64,000 nucleotides of DNA, from positions 1 through 64,000 of the forward strand of contig NZ_BILX01000026.1 in assembly GCF_004000785.1 (NCBI RefSeq). Reading direction: 5' to 3'. Source of the DNA: Paenibacillus ehimensis NBRC 15659 (GTDB lineage: Bacteria; Bacillota; Bacilli; Paenibacillales; NBRC-103111). Positions 36,296 to 45,900 of this stretch are shown piece after piece (the stretch's first letter is position 1; each line of letters starts with the position of its first letter). The notes beneath the pieces were generated by a model that saw nothing but the letters and a program-made list of their open reading frames with translations, did no database searches and had not been told where the DNA came from. The position numbers were made by a program, and so were the translations under genes.

Positions 36296-36547
36296 TCATT
36301 CCGATTCTTCGCCCAACAATTCCCGGACGGAAACATCCAGCGCTTTGGCGATCGCAACGACTTCGTAGTCCTGAACAAGCCGATACTGCCCTTCCAGACG
36401 CGAAAGGCTCGTTGGACTGATGTCGAGACCAGCCGTTTGCAGTCTGGCGAGAAACTCCTTCTGTTTCATCCCCTTTGCCTTGCGGATGGCAACGACTCTC
36501 ACGCCGATTATATTTTTGTCGCCTGGCGGTTCTTTACGATGTTTCAT
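36296..36547 (-). CDS. XRE-family repressor
   Basis: 83 aa on the minus strand. The start is taken at 36547 (MKHRKEPPGD) because GAGGTG lies 7-8 bases upstream. The helix-turn-helix covers RKAKGMKQKEFLARLQTAGLDISPTSLSRLEGQYRLV, typical of Cro/CI-like regulators. It is the only minus-strand gene in the transfer region and faces away from the Spo0E-like gene. A perfect inverted repeat in the shared intergenic region is a likely operator. Confidence 0.85.
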   Translation of the reverse strand: MKHRKEPPGDKNIIGVRVVAIRKAKGMKQKEFLARLQTAGLDISPTSLSRLEGQYRLVQDYEVVAIAKALDVSVRELLGEESE

Positions 36548-36597
36548 TTGTATGCACCTCACATTACAAGCAAAATTGTACGTGAGTGCATCGTTGT

Positions 36598-36622
36598 TTT
36601 AATGCGAATATCGCATTAAAAT
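36598..36622. promoter_or_regulatory. perfect 11-bp inverted repeat, probable XRE operator
   Basis: TTTTAATGCGA (36598-36608) and TCGCATTAAAA (36612-36622) are perfect inverted arms around 3 bases, placed between the divergent XRE gene and the Spo0E-like gene. An alternative is a bidirectional terminator, but its position upstream of both genes favours an operator. Confidence 0.7.
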
Positions 36623-36716
36623 GAAATAAACCGATTTACGCAATAAAATAGAGAGGTAATCTATCTTTCAGACAGCCAGGAACGCCGATCTAATGAAGAC
36701 ACGGGGAGGCCGACCG

Positions 36717-36902
36717 ATGACACGTTTGCTTGGTCAATTGGAGGAGGAAAGAAGAAAGTTGAACGAACTTGGGAAAAAATCTCTTGATCAGGGAATTCCT
36801 CTGTTTGAGAATGAGGCGGTTCAGGCTCAAAGCCGGAAGGTGGACGAATGGATTGTCCAGTGGCTTCAAAGGAAGTCCGGACGAGAGCATCAGTTGCGCT
36901 AG
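36717..36902 (+). CDS. Spo0E-like aspartyl-phosphate phosphatase
   Basis: 61 aa, start ATG 36717 after GGGGAGG. The short length, the helical hairpin (LEEERRKLNELGKKSL) and the C-terminal signature QAQSRKVDEWIVQW match the Spo0E family, whose 'SQ.LD..I..Y' motif is partly kept. Spo0E proteins remove phosphate from Spo0A and so block entry into sporulation. It starts the PrgI/VirB4 transcription unit and lies under the likely control of the adjacent XRE repressor. The Tyr of the motif is Trp here, so activity is likely but unproven. Confidence 0.65.
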   Translation: MTRLLGQLEEERRKLNELGKKSLDQGIPLFENEAVQAQSRKVDEWIVQWLQRKSGREHQLR

Positions 36903-36926
36903 ATCGCATTCGCACAAGGAGGGGGG

Positions 36927-37289
36927 ATGTCAATGGAGTTTCCGTTATGGTTTCAAAATGCGATCCAGCGGCGGCTGGACCACGTTTCGGCTCGGATCGA
37001 ACACCATCCCGAGTTGCGTAGATGTCGCGATGAAGAGAAATCGGCTTTTCAAGCAATGTTTTCCGGCGTGGATATGACGCAGTTGCCGGCGTTTATGGAA
37101 TGGGAGGACAAGCACCATTTTAAGCAGGCGATCATGAATGAATGGTTATATTTGCAAGGCATGCGAGACGGCGCTCAGCTTGTATTTGCGCTTTTAGCCG
37201 ATCCTCTTCTATCCGGCGATAAGTTGTTGGCAAGATCGAAAAAGACAGAGCCAACATCGGTTCAACCGGAAGCTGAGGGCGAGTTGTAG
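36927..37289 (+). CDS. hypothetical protein in the transfer operon
   Basis: 120 aa, start ATG 36927 (ATG 36933 is also possible) after AAGGAGGGGGG. Soluble and helical, with a motif LPAFMEWEDKHHFKQAIMNEWLYLQGMRDGAQLVFALL. I do not recognise the family. It is encoded between the Spo0E-like and PrgI genes and is probably cotranscribed with both. Confidence 0.65.
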   Translation: MSMEFPLWFQNAIQRRLDHVSARIEHHPELRRCRDEEKSAFQAMFSGVDMTQLPAFMEWEDKHHFKQAIMNEWLYLQGMRDGAQLVFALLADPLLSGDKLLARSKKTEPTSVQPEAEGEL

Positions 37290-37323
37290 ACCATAGTGAG
37301 CATCGTTTATGGGAGGATTTCAA

Positions 37324-37689
37324 ATGGAAGTGAAAATTAACCGGGAAATCCGGGATTATACGGAAAGCTTATTCTTTGGACTGTCCTTGCGGCAGTTCTT
37401 TTTTTCTGTGCTGGCTGTTGGCGTGGCGATCGGACTATATTTTGGACTGCGCGGCCGCTTTGGCTTGGAAACGCTCAGCTGGATGTGCATTTTGGGGGCT
37501 GCGCCCTGCGCAGCCTTGGGTTTCATCAGCTATCACGGCATGACGGCCGAGCAGCTGCTTTGGGCGTATGTGAAATCGGAATTTCTGCTGCCAAGACGCT
37601 TCGTCTTCTATTCGACCAATGTCTATGTTGAAGCGCTGAAAAAGAACATGCATAGTTACGAGCAGGAAAGGATGAAGCGCCATGATTAA
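37324..37689 (+). CDS. PrgI-family conjugation membrane protein
   Basis: 121 aa, start ATG 37324 after GGGAGG. The N-terminal INREIRDYTESLFFGLSLRQFFF motif, two transmembrane helices (residues ~25-45 and ~50-70) and the EQLLWAYVKSEFLLP tail are typical of PrgI. It is an inner-membrane partner of VirB4 in Gram-positive type IV secretion (a VirB3-like role). It overlaps virB4 by 8 bases. Confidence 0.88.
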   Translation: MEVKINREIRDYTESLFFGLSLRQFFFSVLAVGVAIGLYFGLRGRFGLETLSWMCILGAAPCAALGFISYHGMTAEQLLWAYVKSEFLLPRRFVFYSTNVYVEALKKNMHSYEQERMKRHD

Positions 37690-39104
37690 AACGCTCAGAC
37701 GCATCATCAAGCAGGACAAGGAACGATTTGTCATTCCGAAAGGCGTTCAGCAAGTCATCCCGATTCGCGCCCTCTGGCCGGACGGGATTTTTTTTGTCGG
37801 CAACAAGTTCTCCAAATCGTATCGGTTCGAGGATATCAACTACGCCGTAGCGTCCAGAGAAGACAAGGAAGCGATGTTTTTGTCTTATTCCGAGTTGCTC
37901 AATTCCTTCGACAGCGGAGCGACCACGAAAATTACAATCCATAACCGGCGTTTGAATCGGGCCGATTTTGAAAGCTCGATTCTGATTCCGCTTCGGGAGG
38001 ATCATCTAGATGTGTACCGGCAGGAGTACAACGAGATGTTGCTCGCAAAGGCCATCGGCGCAAACGGTACGATTCAGGAAAAGTACGTTACCATTTCTGT
38101 GGTCAAGAAAAATGTGGAGGAAGCCCGTCAATATTTCGCAAGGGTCGGAACCGAACTGATGACGCATTTTTCCCGTCTCGGTTCCAAATGTATCGAACTG
38201 GATGCAACCGACCGTCTGCGCATTTTCCATGATTTCTTTCGGATCGGCGAGGAAGCGGATTTTCGTTTCCATTTGTCCGAAACGATGCGCAAGGGTCATG
38301 ATTTCAAGGACTACATTTGCCCGGATACGTTCGAGTTTGAAAAAGATCATTTTCGGATGGGCAACTTTTTTGGCCGCGTCATCTTTCTGCGGGAATACGC
38401 CAGCTATATAAAGGACAGCATGGTGTCCGAGCTTTGTGACCTGAACCGGAATTTGCTGCTGTCACTGGATATTATCCCGATTCCGACTGACGAGGCCGTT
38501 CGTGAGGTGGAGAGCCGTTTGCTTGGCGTGGAGACGAACATCACCAACTGGCAGCGGCGACAAAACCGAAACAATAATTTTTCTGCCGTGGTCCCCTACG
38601 ACATGGAGCAGCAACGCAAAGAGAGCAAAGAATTTCTGAACGACTTGACCACCCGCGATCAGCGGATGATGTTCGGCCTGCTGACGATGGTCCACATCGC
38701 AGACAGCAAGGAGCAGCTTGAAAGCGATACGGAGGCGCTGCTCACCACCGCCCGCAAGCATTTGTGCCAGTTTTCTACGCTGACCTATCAGCAAATGGAC
38801 GGTCTGAATACGGCGCTCCCCTACGGCTTGCGGAAGATTCACGCGCTGCGGACGTTAACGACAGAAAGCACGGCTGTCTTTATTCCGTTTCGGGCACAGG
38901 AAATCGTGCATTCGGGCGGCATTTACTATGGGCAAAATGTGATCAGCAAAAACATGATTATTGCCAATCGCAAGCAGCTGCTGAACGGAAACAGCTTTAT
39001 TCTCGGCGTATCCGGTTCCGGCAAAAGCTTTACCGCGAAACGGGAAATCGTCAACCAGATGCTGGCCAGCGACGACGATATTATTTTGATCGACCCGGAA
39101 CGGG
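37682..39104 (+). CDS. VirB4-type conjugation ATPase, exon 1 (interrupted by group II intron)
   Basis: First 474 codons of the VirB4 motor ATPase. Walker A GVSGSGKSFTAKRE is near residue 442 and the following strand DDDIILIDPER ends exon 1. After removal of the intron (39105-41849) the frame runs on as DPER-EYSALVNALGG in exon 2, the family-typical sequence, giving a protein of 774 aa. Without splicing, translation would stop at 39136, about 11 codons into the intron. The gene overlaps prgI and is the engine of the transfer channel, so intron splicing decides whether the element can transfer. Confidence 0.9.
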
Positions 39105-41849
39105 GTGCGAAACGTCGAGGTATAAGTGTCGCCTGACAAGCGACGCGAAAGCCACGGCATCCCATCGTCGGCAAAGCGGTTGAAGCTGAACTGACAAGGG
39201 ATGAGAGAACTGTTCTGCTGAAATCAAGGGTGAAAATCCCTTGCCGCACAAAACCAACATCGTTGAAGGCTGTCTGCCGGAGATGGTGCGCGCGCTGAAA
39301 CCTCCAACATGCCGCAAGTGGCTGTCACCACATGCGGTATGATAGCTTGGTAAAGTCGTAGCCTGAATGCCTAAACCAGCGAAAGCTGGCATGGACTAAT
39401 GGCGCGGGCGTCCGTACCCTATGGTTAAGTATATGAAAACGCTCAAGCCTCGTCAGGGGTCACCGCCGAAAGGCGGAGCAATGGAAGGCGCAGCAAGGCC
39501 CTCTGCATTTGGATTGCTGCCTTACCGCTTGAAATAGCGATAGTAGACCGTGGCACAATTGTGGTTTAAACCACGGCAGGGCCTTCCGGGGTATAGCGTT
39601 GACCTAAGGGGTACGCCAAAGGATAAGCAGAACGGAACGTTTGAGAGCCTGCAAATCGAGCCGGACAGGGTGATGACATTTGCAGGAAGTCAGCCGTCCC
39701 ATAGTAGTCCGCGGTTGGGAAAGCCAACTACATGGCGAAGGGGACGAGACAAGCAGATTCTAAGGAACTTCAAATGAAAAGCTCTAAACTCCCTGAAATA
39801 TTGGGTTCCGAACCACGGAGGTGATGTCCGTGCATCTAAACGGAGGCTTTTCAAGCGAAGCTGAATTGAAAGCTCAACTGGATCTCATCTATCATCATTC
39901 GCAGTTCGGACGCAGCTTTCATGGAATTCTGGAAGTGGCATCGAATCCGGCAACCATTGTAACGGCGGTTCATAACATCAAGTCCAATAAAGGAGCAAAA
40001 ACAGCGGGAATAGACGGTCGCACCATGAAGCGATATTTGCAAATGGATTATGACGAGTTGGTGGCTCTGGTGTAAAAAGCGATGTATCATTACAAGCCAA
40101 AGCCAGTCAAACGGATATACATCGAAAAGAACAACGGGAAGAAACGACCGTTAGGAATCCCGACGATCCTGGATCGAATCGTACAGGAATGTCTGAGAAT
40201 CGTGCTCGAACCCATTTTCGAGGCTCGGTTTTATCCCCAAAGTTATGGCTTTCGTCCCTATCGCTCTGCCAGAAATGCGGTACATGAAGCTTTTCAACTT
40301 GCAAACTGCAAACTAAAGGAGAAGCCATATCACTGCATCGAAGGCGACATTAAGGGCTACTTTGACAATATCAATCATCGTTTGTTGAAGAAGAAGCTAT
40401 GGCAGACAGGCGTGCACGACAAGCGAATCATCGCCATTATCGGTGAAATGCTGAAAGCGGGCTATATCGAGTGGGAACAATGGAACGCAACAACCAAGGG
40501 CACGCCTCAAGGGGGCATTTTATCCCCACTTTTAGCGAATCTGTATTTGAACGATTTCGATTGGACAGTCGGGAGAATGTATCATTACCCACATCAAAGG
40601 ACTACTCTACTAACCTGCGACCGAAACAGACTCCGCTATCAAGGCGTAACGCCCAAATATTTGATTCGTTATGCCGATGATTGGATTTTGATGACGAACA
40701 AAAAGGCTGAAGCCGACAGGTTGCTTCGCAAACTCACCAAGTATTTCAAGTACAAGTTAAAGGTCGAGCTTTCTCTGGAGAAAACGGTCATTACGAATCT
40801 TAGGGAACACCCCGTCATCTTTCTCGGATTTATGCTAAAAGTGGAACAAGGGCGAAAACCGTGTGGCGCACGAAGTGAGCTTTCCTTGTGCAAAATCTAT
40901 CCAAATCCTGAAAAGTTGCAAAAGCAGATGCGTGCCCTCCGGGACGAAATTCATGAACTATACCATATGGGCGAAGCACCGCGAAGGGCGGTGCAGGTCG
41001 AAAAGATCAATGCGCAGATTATTGGTATAGCGGAATACTGGAAGGTGGCTATATGTAGCCGAGCTTTTCACAAGCTGGATTATGCCGTAAGCGAGTGTGC
41101 CTTCAAAGTATGGAACAAAATGTATACCGGCAACGCCAAAGACTATAAGGTTCCCATGAAAGAGCTTCACAATCGGCCTAATCGGCACAGCGGCTACAAG
41201 GACAAAGTGTTTGCAATCAAGCTAAACGATATGTGGATTGGATTAACCAAGGCATATATCACCCATGCGGCACACATCCGGGGATTCTTTGACCAGAAAA
41301 TAACACCATACACCGAGGATGGACGAGCGCGGCACAGGAAGACAAGAAAGAAGCTTCTGCCCTTAACCCGCCCTGCGTTATATGACGACCAAGTCACGCT
41401 ATACAACTCTCTTTCAAATAAGCTGTACAACTTTGAATATTTCATGAACAGAGAGTATGCTTTCAATCGTGACAAGGGCAAGTGTAAATGTTGCGGAGAG
41501 CCGCTTAGACCGGGGAATCGTCATTGCCATCATGTGAGGCCACATTTGAAAATCGACCTGATCAACAAAGTTCCAAACTTGGCTTGGGTTTGTATGACAT
41601 GCCACCGAATGATTCACGGGAAAGTGTCCACTGAACATGCGCTGCCAAAGTTTGCAAAGAAAATTGCAAGATACATTGAGCGATTAATCGAGGTTCCTTA
41701 AAGCCAGTTGCGTGGCGCGAGCGTGCATCTGGTCGAAATCACTGGAAAGTAGGTCTGCTTGTTGGAACGCCGTATGATGGGAAACCATCACGTACGGTGT
41801 GAACCGGGGGAAAACGCGGCGATCACTTCAAAGCGTTACCTATCGGTAT
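39105..41849 (+). mobile_element. group II intron inserted in virB4
   Basis: The 5' end GTGCGA (39105) matches the group II consensus GUGYG and the 3' end is TAT (AY consensus). Joining 39104 to 41850 restores the virB4 frame exactly. A domain V-like hairpin lies at about 41764-41799 (GCCGTATGATGG, GAAA loop, CCATCACGTACGGT) a normal distance before the 3' end. The ~720 bases before the maturase gene hold the structured domains I-III. The element is 2745 bp, the usual size, and lies in the sense orientation so that it can splice from the virB4 transcript. Confidence 0.93.
39830..41701 (+). pseudogene. ltrA: intron-encoded reverse transcriptase/maturase, split by an in-frame stop
   Basis: LtrA-type protein, start GTG 39830 after GGAGGTG. 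Order of domains: RT0-RT7 with catalytic YADD (RYADDWILM), then domain X/maturase, then an HNH endonuclease (CKCCGEPL, HCHHV, CMTCHRMIHG). A TAA codon at 40073-40075 interrupts the frame (LVALV-stop-KAMYHYKPKP), where relatives have a Gln or Arg. The sequence continues in the same frame on both sides, so this is a single nonsense change, probably CAA to TAA. An internal ATG at 40082 could give a shorter protein lacking the first ~80 residues. Full activity is doubtful. Confidence 0.85.
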
Positions 41850-42751
41850 AATACTCCGCACTGGTGAACGCATTGGGCGGCGAGACGATTCATATATCTG
41901 CCACCTCGCCCAACCATATCAATGCGATGGATATGAACCGGCAATATGGCGACGGAGCCAACCCGATTATTCTCAAGTCGGAATTCATCCTCTCGCTTTG
42001 CGAGCAGCTGATTGGCGGATATCAGCTGGGAGCCAAGGAAAAGTCGCTCATTGACCGTTGCACTGCCAGCGTATACAGGAAGTATTTGCAGAGCAACTAT
42101 AAGGGGCAGCCGCCGACGCTTCAGGACTTTCGTGAGGAATTGCTGAAGCAAGCGGAGCCGGAGGCGCAGGACATTGCGCTGGCGATCGAACTGTTTACTT
42201 CGGGCAGCCTGAACACGTTCGCCAAACCGACCAATGTTAACGTCCATAACCGTCTCATTTGCTACGATATTCTCGACTTGGGCAAACAACTCCTCCCGAT
42301 CGGCATGCTGGTTGTACTGGACAGCATCCTGAATCGGATTACACAAAATCGGGTTAAAGGCAAAAATACGTTTATCATTATTGATGAAATCTATCTTCTG
42401 TTTCAGCACGAATACAGCGCCAACTTTTTGTTCACGCTTTGGAAGCGCGTTCGAAAGTATGGCGCTTTTTGTACGGGCATTACGCAGAACGTGGACGATT
42501 TGCTGCAAAGCCATACGGCCCGGACTATGCTCGCGAACAGCGAATTTATTGTCATGCTGAATCAGGCCAGCACCGACCGGAAAGAGCTAGCCGAGCTTCT
42601 TAATATTTCGGAACTGCAACTCTCTTATATTACCAATGTTGACGCCGGGAACGGATTGATGAAGGTAGGCAGCTCCCTTGTGCCGTTTACCGACAAGTTC
42701 CCACGGCATACGAAGCTGTATAGTCTGATGACGACTAAGCCGGGTGAATAG
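41850..42751 (+). CDS. VirB4-type conjugation ATPase, exon 2
   Basis: C-terminal 300 codons of virB4 after the intron. It begins inside the Glu codon of REYSALVNALGGETIHISATSPNHINAMD, which is the normal continuation of the family. Walker B (TFIIIDEIYLLFQ) and the ITQNVDDLLQS motif III are present, so the complete ATPase core is preserved across the two exons. It ends the visible transfer operon. A cell-wall hydrolase gene would be expected next but appears only at 63.7 kb. Confidence 0.9.
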
Positions 42752-42763
42752 AAGGAAGAGGCG

Positions 42764-42799
42764 AGAAGCGGCTGGTCTCTGATGAGGTCAGCCCCTTCT
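42764..42799 (+). terminator. hairpin after virB4, possible terminator
   Basis: AGAAGCGGCTG (42764-42774) pairs with CAGCCCCTTCT (42789-42799) with one mismatch, but there is only a weak T-run. A second short inverted repeat, TTGTCGAT/ATCGACAA, follows at 42799-42827. The cluster sits at the left edge of the cargo region. Confidence 0.5.
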
Positions 42800-42884
42800 T
42801 GTCGATGAATAATCATGATATCGACAAAAATACGTTGATCTGATTCTTAAAAAGGCGAACTATGAAATATGTGCCAATTTCGAG

Positions 42885-42890
42885 TATAAT
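42885..42890 (+). promoter_or_regulatory. -10 element for the cheY operon
   Basis: A perfect TATAAT lies 50 bp before the cheY start. No convincing -35 hexamer is seen 17 bp upstream, so a regulated or alternative sigma promoter is possible. Confidence 0.4.
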
Positions 42891-42939
42891 AGGTTTGGAA
42901 TCATAGGCCTTTGAGAGCATTGGCATGAGGGAGGTTGTC

Positions 42940-43299
42940 ATGGCCAAAATTATGATTGTGGACGATACGGCGTTCATGAGAATGATGCTGAGAGAGATCA
43001 TAACGGATTGCGGCTTTGAAGTGATAGCGGAAGCGGAGAATGGAAAAGAGGCCGTGCAATTTTTCAGGCAGTACAGACCCGAACTTGTCACGATGGATAT
43101 TACGATGCCTGAAATGGACGGCATCGCCGCTTTGAAGGAAATAAAACGAATAGACCCCATGGCGCGAGTCATCATCTGTTCCGCAATGGGACAAAAAGAT
43201 CGGGTTGTCGATGCGATTACGTCGGGGGCCGCGGATTTTATCGTCAAGCCGTTTCAGAGGGAAAAAGTTGTGGAGACGCTGGCCAAAGCGTTGAAATAG
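42940..43299 (+). CDS. cheY: CheY-type chemotaxis response regulator
   Basis: 119 aa, start ATG 42940 after GGGAGG. Single receiver domain with acidic pair DD (residues 8-9), phospho-acceptor D53 in LVTMDITMPEMDG, the switch residues in CSAMGQKD, and the Lys in DFIVKPF. The wording of these motifs is very close to Bacillus CheY. It is first in a group with a diguanylate cyclase and a chemoreceptor. No CheA or CheW gene is nearby, so it must work with host kinases. It could equally be a free receiver domain for another local kinase. Confidence 0.9.
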   Translation: MAKIMIVDDTAFMRMMLREIITDCGFEVIAEAENGKEAVQFFRQYRPELVTMDITMPEMDGIAALKEIKRIDPMARVIICSAMGQKDRVVDAITSGAADFIVKPFQREKVVETLAKALK

Positions 43300-43309
43300 T
43301 CGAGTGTAT

Positions 43310-43954
43310 ATGAACAAGATCGGTCGCGTTACAGCTGTCATTTTCGTTTTCTCTCTTGTCGCGATTCAACTAATTTATATTAAACTTGTTTATGATGTAG
43401 TGGATAAGGCCGTGGCCATGTCGCTCGCGGTCTTTTTGCCGTTGGCCTACTTGTGCGGCAAGCGGTTCGATACGCTGTTGCGGCTCTCGCAAAGAGACGA
43501 CTTGACCGGGGCGTATAATCGAGGGTTCATTCAGCGCGTTTTCCCCAGACTGGTTCGCCGATCTCAAAGGCTGCGAAAACAACTGCTCGTGTTCTATGTT
43601 GACGTAGACAACTTCAAGGATATCAACGACACATACTCTCACGAAACCGGAGATCGTGTGTTATGTCAACTTTCAAACTTGCTTGAAAAAATAACGAGCA
43701 AATACGACTATGTTGCACGATGGGGAGGCGATGAATTTGTAGTCATTGTGCCGTACACCGACGAAGAAGGAGCCAGAGCGCTCCAGAGACGTCTTGGCAG
43801 TGCGCTGTCGATATCGCTGGAGGAATTGAAGACGCACGCGTATCTTTCTGTCGGATATGCGGTTTGTCCCGACGAGAGCACCGATCTTGGCGAGCTCTTG
43901 AGAATGGCGGACAAGAGAATGTACAAGCAAAAATTAAGCCGCCACAATGACTGA
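43310..43954 (+). CDS. membrane-anchored diguanylate cyclase (GGDEF)
   Basis: 214 aa, start ATG 43310 (GTG 43304 also possible). Two N-terminal hydrophobic helices (VTAVIFVFSLVAIQLIYIKLVY and AMSLAVFLPLAYLCG) precede a complete GGDEF domain with the catalytic motif RWGGDEFVV, so it should make c-di-GMP. The RxxD inhibitory site is absent (SKYD in its place), so product feedback is unlikely. It lies 10 bp after cheY. Confidence 0.9.
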   Translation: MNKIGRVTAVIFVFSLVAIQLIYIKLVYDVVDKAVAMSLAVFLPLAYLCGKRFDTLLRLSQRDDLTGAYNRGFIQRVFPRLVRRSQRLRKQLLVFYVDVDNFKDINDTYSHETGDRVLCQLSNLLEKITSKYDYVARWGGDEFVVIVPYTDEEGARALQRRLGSALSISLEELKTHAYLSVGYAVCPDESTDLGELLRMADKRMYKQKLSRHND

Positions 43955-44049
43955 CATGTGCACCACAGGCAAGGCCTAACAATTTGAACAAAGCCATTTT
44001 ACGTTAATCCGGTTCTGAATTCAACTTACAACAAGGAGCGCTTAAATTT

Positions 44050-45771
44050 ATGAAAACTGTACCCATTCGTCTAAACCGCATCCAAAATAAAATCGGCCTT
44101 GGCTTTCTGGTCGTCGTCATGTTTTTTGTCATCGCCATTCTTAGCGTAACCCGGCAACTATCTTCCTTCCAGAAGGAAACGAGATTCATTACGGATCATG
44201 ATATGCAAGTACATAGCCTGGCCCAGTCCATCGAGAAGGATCTGGTAGATATGGAAACCGGTCAAAGAGGTTTTATTATAACCGGGGAAAACAAATATTT
44301 GGACCCGTACAACAACGGCAAAACCAATTGGCAGAAGCACTATGAGGCCCTTTTCCAGCTTGTTGCCGACAATCCAAGCCAACAGGACAACTTGAAAGCC
44401 ATTCAAAAAAATGTGGAACATTGGATTCAAGACGCCGGCGAGAAAGTGATTGCCTTGAAAAAGGCCAATGACAACAAGGGACTCCAGCAATTTTTCCAGG
44501 ACGATCCGGGGAAGCAGGATATGGATGCCCTGCGCGAACAGCTTTCGTCGTTCCGTTCCATCGAAAAACAGCTCACGTTGAATCGGGTGTCGGCGCTCGA
44601 AAAGAAAAACGGTCAACTCCGATTGCAACTGTACGGCTCCCTGTTGCTGGTACTTATCGTTTCGGTTATCTCGTCTTACTTCACCGGCGCATTGACGGCC
44701 AGGAACGTACGCAAAGTCGGGAACGCCATCGCAGAAATTGCTTCTTCCGGCGGTGATTTGACGAAACGAATTTCAGTGAAGACCAAAGATGAAACGAAAG
44801 ATTTGGCGGATCAAACGAACTTGCTGTTAGCCAGTCTCCAGAGCATGATCGCCGATATTCAAGGGAAGACCCTGGAATTGGAACGCTCCTCATCCATGTT
44901 GAAGGTTGGCGCAGACGAGAGCTACAAAGCCGCCGATCAAATCTCTGAATCTGTCCAGCGCGTAGCACAGGGAGCGGAACAACAAGTATCCCAGACGGAA
45001 GAGATGTCGGCGATTTTGCAGGAGACGGTATCGGGACTGGAGCAGGTTGCCGCCACGACAACCGACGTTTCCGACCTTGCCAAGCGAGCGCAGTCCGTCG
45101 CGACGGAGAATGCCGGCGAAATGCAGGCAAATGCGGAAAAAATCGGCCAGATCGAAGAAACGTTTTCCGACATTCAAGCTTCCGCCGCGGAACTGGCATC
45201 GCTGTCTGAAAAAATTCGGGATGTGGTCGGATATATTCAGGACGTCTCCAATCAAACCAATCTGTTGTCGCTGAACGCCGCCATCGAAGCGGCGCGCGCC
45301 GGGGAACAAGGCCGCGGGTTTGCCGTCGTCGCCGGAGAAATCCGCAAGCTGGCGGACCAGGCTGCGCATTCGACCCGCGAGATCCATGAAACCATCGAAG
45401 TGATGTTGAACGGCATCAACGGACTCGTCCAGAAAGTAAATGAGAACAGCCATGGCGTCAAGGATGGCGTTCAGGCCATGATGAAAGCCAGCGAGTCGTT
45501 CCGGGCCATCATGAACGAAGTGAACAACTTGAGCGTTCAAGTCATGGAGGTTGCCGCTTCTGTGGGACAGATGTCCGCCGGCAGCAAAGCGATTGAAGGT
45601 TCCATTCGGGAAATTACGAAAATTACGGAAGAAACCGCCTCGTTCACTGAAGAGGTTGCGGCCATGACCGAGGAGCAGGCGGCCACGAGTCAGGAAATGC
45701 TGCAAACCGCTCGCCAGCTTGGCGAAATGTCCGATTCCCTGAAAACGTTAGTCGGCAAGTTCAAAGTATGA
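44050..45771 (+). CDS. methyl-accepting chemotaxis protein with CHASE3-like sensor
   Basis: 573 aa, start ATG 44050 after AAGGAG. Transmembrane helices at residues ~17-37 and ~195-215 enclose an extracellular domain with the CHASE3 signature DLVDMETGQRGFIITGENKYL. HAMP and the coiled-coil methylation helices follow, then the highly conserved signalling tip (NQTNLLSLNAAIEAARAGEQGRGFAVVA). It relays a signal to host CheA/CheW. Together with cheY and the GGDEF gene it forms a sensory unit in the cargo region. Confidence 0.92.
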   Translation: MKTVPIRLNRIQNKIGLGFLVVVMFFVIAILSVTRQLSSFQKETRFITDHDMQVHSLAQSIEKDLVDMETGQRGFIITGENKYLDPYNNGKTNWQKHYEALFQLVADNPSQQDNLKAIQKNVEHWIQDAGEKVIALKKANDNKGLQQFFQDDPGKQDMDALREQLSSFRSIEKQLTLNRVSALEKKNGQLRLQLYGSLLLVLIVSVISSYFTGALTARNVRKVGNAIAEIASSGGDLTKRISVKTKDETKDLADQTNLLLASLQSMIADIQGKTLELERSSSMLKVGADESYKAADQISESVQRVAQGAEQQVSQTEEMSAILQETVSGLEQVAATTTDVSDLAKRAQSVATENAGEMQANAEKIGQIEETFSDIQASAAELASLSEKIRDVVGYIQDVSNQTNLLSLNAAIEAARAGEQGRGFAVVAGEIRKLADQAAHSTREIHETIEVMLNGINGLVQKVNENSHGVKDGVQAMMKASESFRAIMNEVNNLSVQVMEVAASVGQMSAGSKAIEGSIREITKITEETASFTEEVAAMTEEQAATSQEMLQTARQLGEMSDSLKTLVGKFKV

Positions 45772-45779
45772 GTGCAAGT

Positions 45780-45816
45780 CCCGATCCCCTCACCCGACGG
45801 AGATCGGGATTTTTTA
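45780..45816 (+). terminator. terminator after the chemoreceptor gene
   Basis: CCCGATC (45780-45786) pairs with GATCGGG (45802-45808), followed by ATTTTTTA. Confidence 0.85.
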
Positions 45817-45840
45817 ATGTGTGCGCCCCCTCCCCGACAC

Positions 45841-45871
45841 TGAATAAAAAGGGGGTAAATTGCCAACAATA
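45841..45871 (+). promoter_or_regulatory. candidate sigma-G (forespore) promoter for ger operon 1
   Basis: TGAATA (45841-45846) is a perfect sigma-G -35. After 18 bp, AACAATA (45865-45871) matches four of seven positions of the CATACTA -10. The gerA start is 30 bp further on. Forespore expression is the rule for ger operons in Bacillus, so the site is plausible. Confidence 0.5.
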
Positions 45872-45900
45872 AAATGGAAATGAAACATGAGGGGATCGCC

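Noticed and set aside
39550-39777. 75-codon ORF in the first part of the group II intron
   Set aside because: It lies in the structured RNA domains of the intron and has no protein family features.
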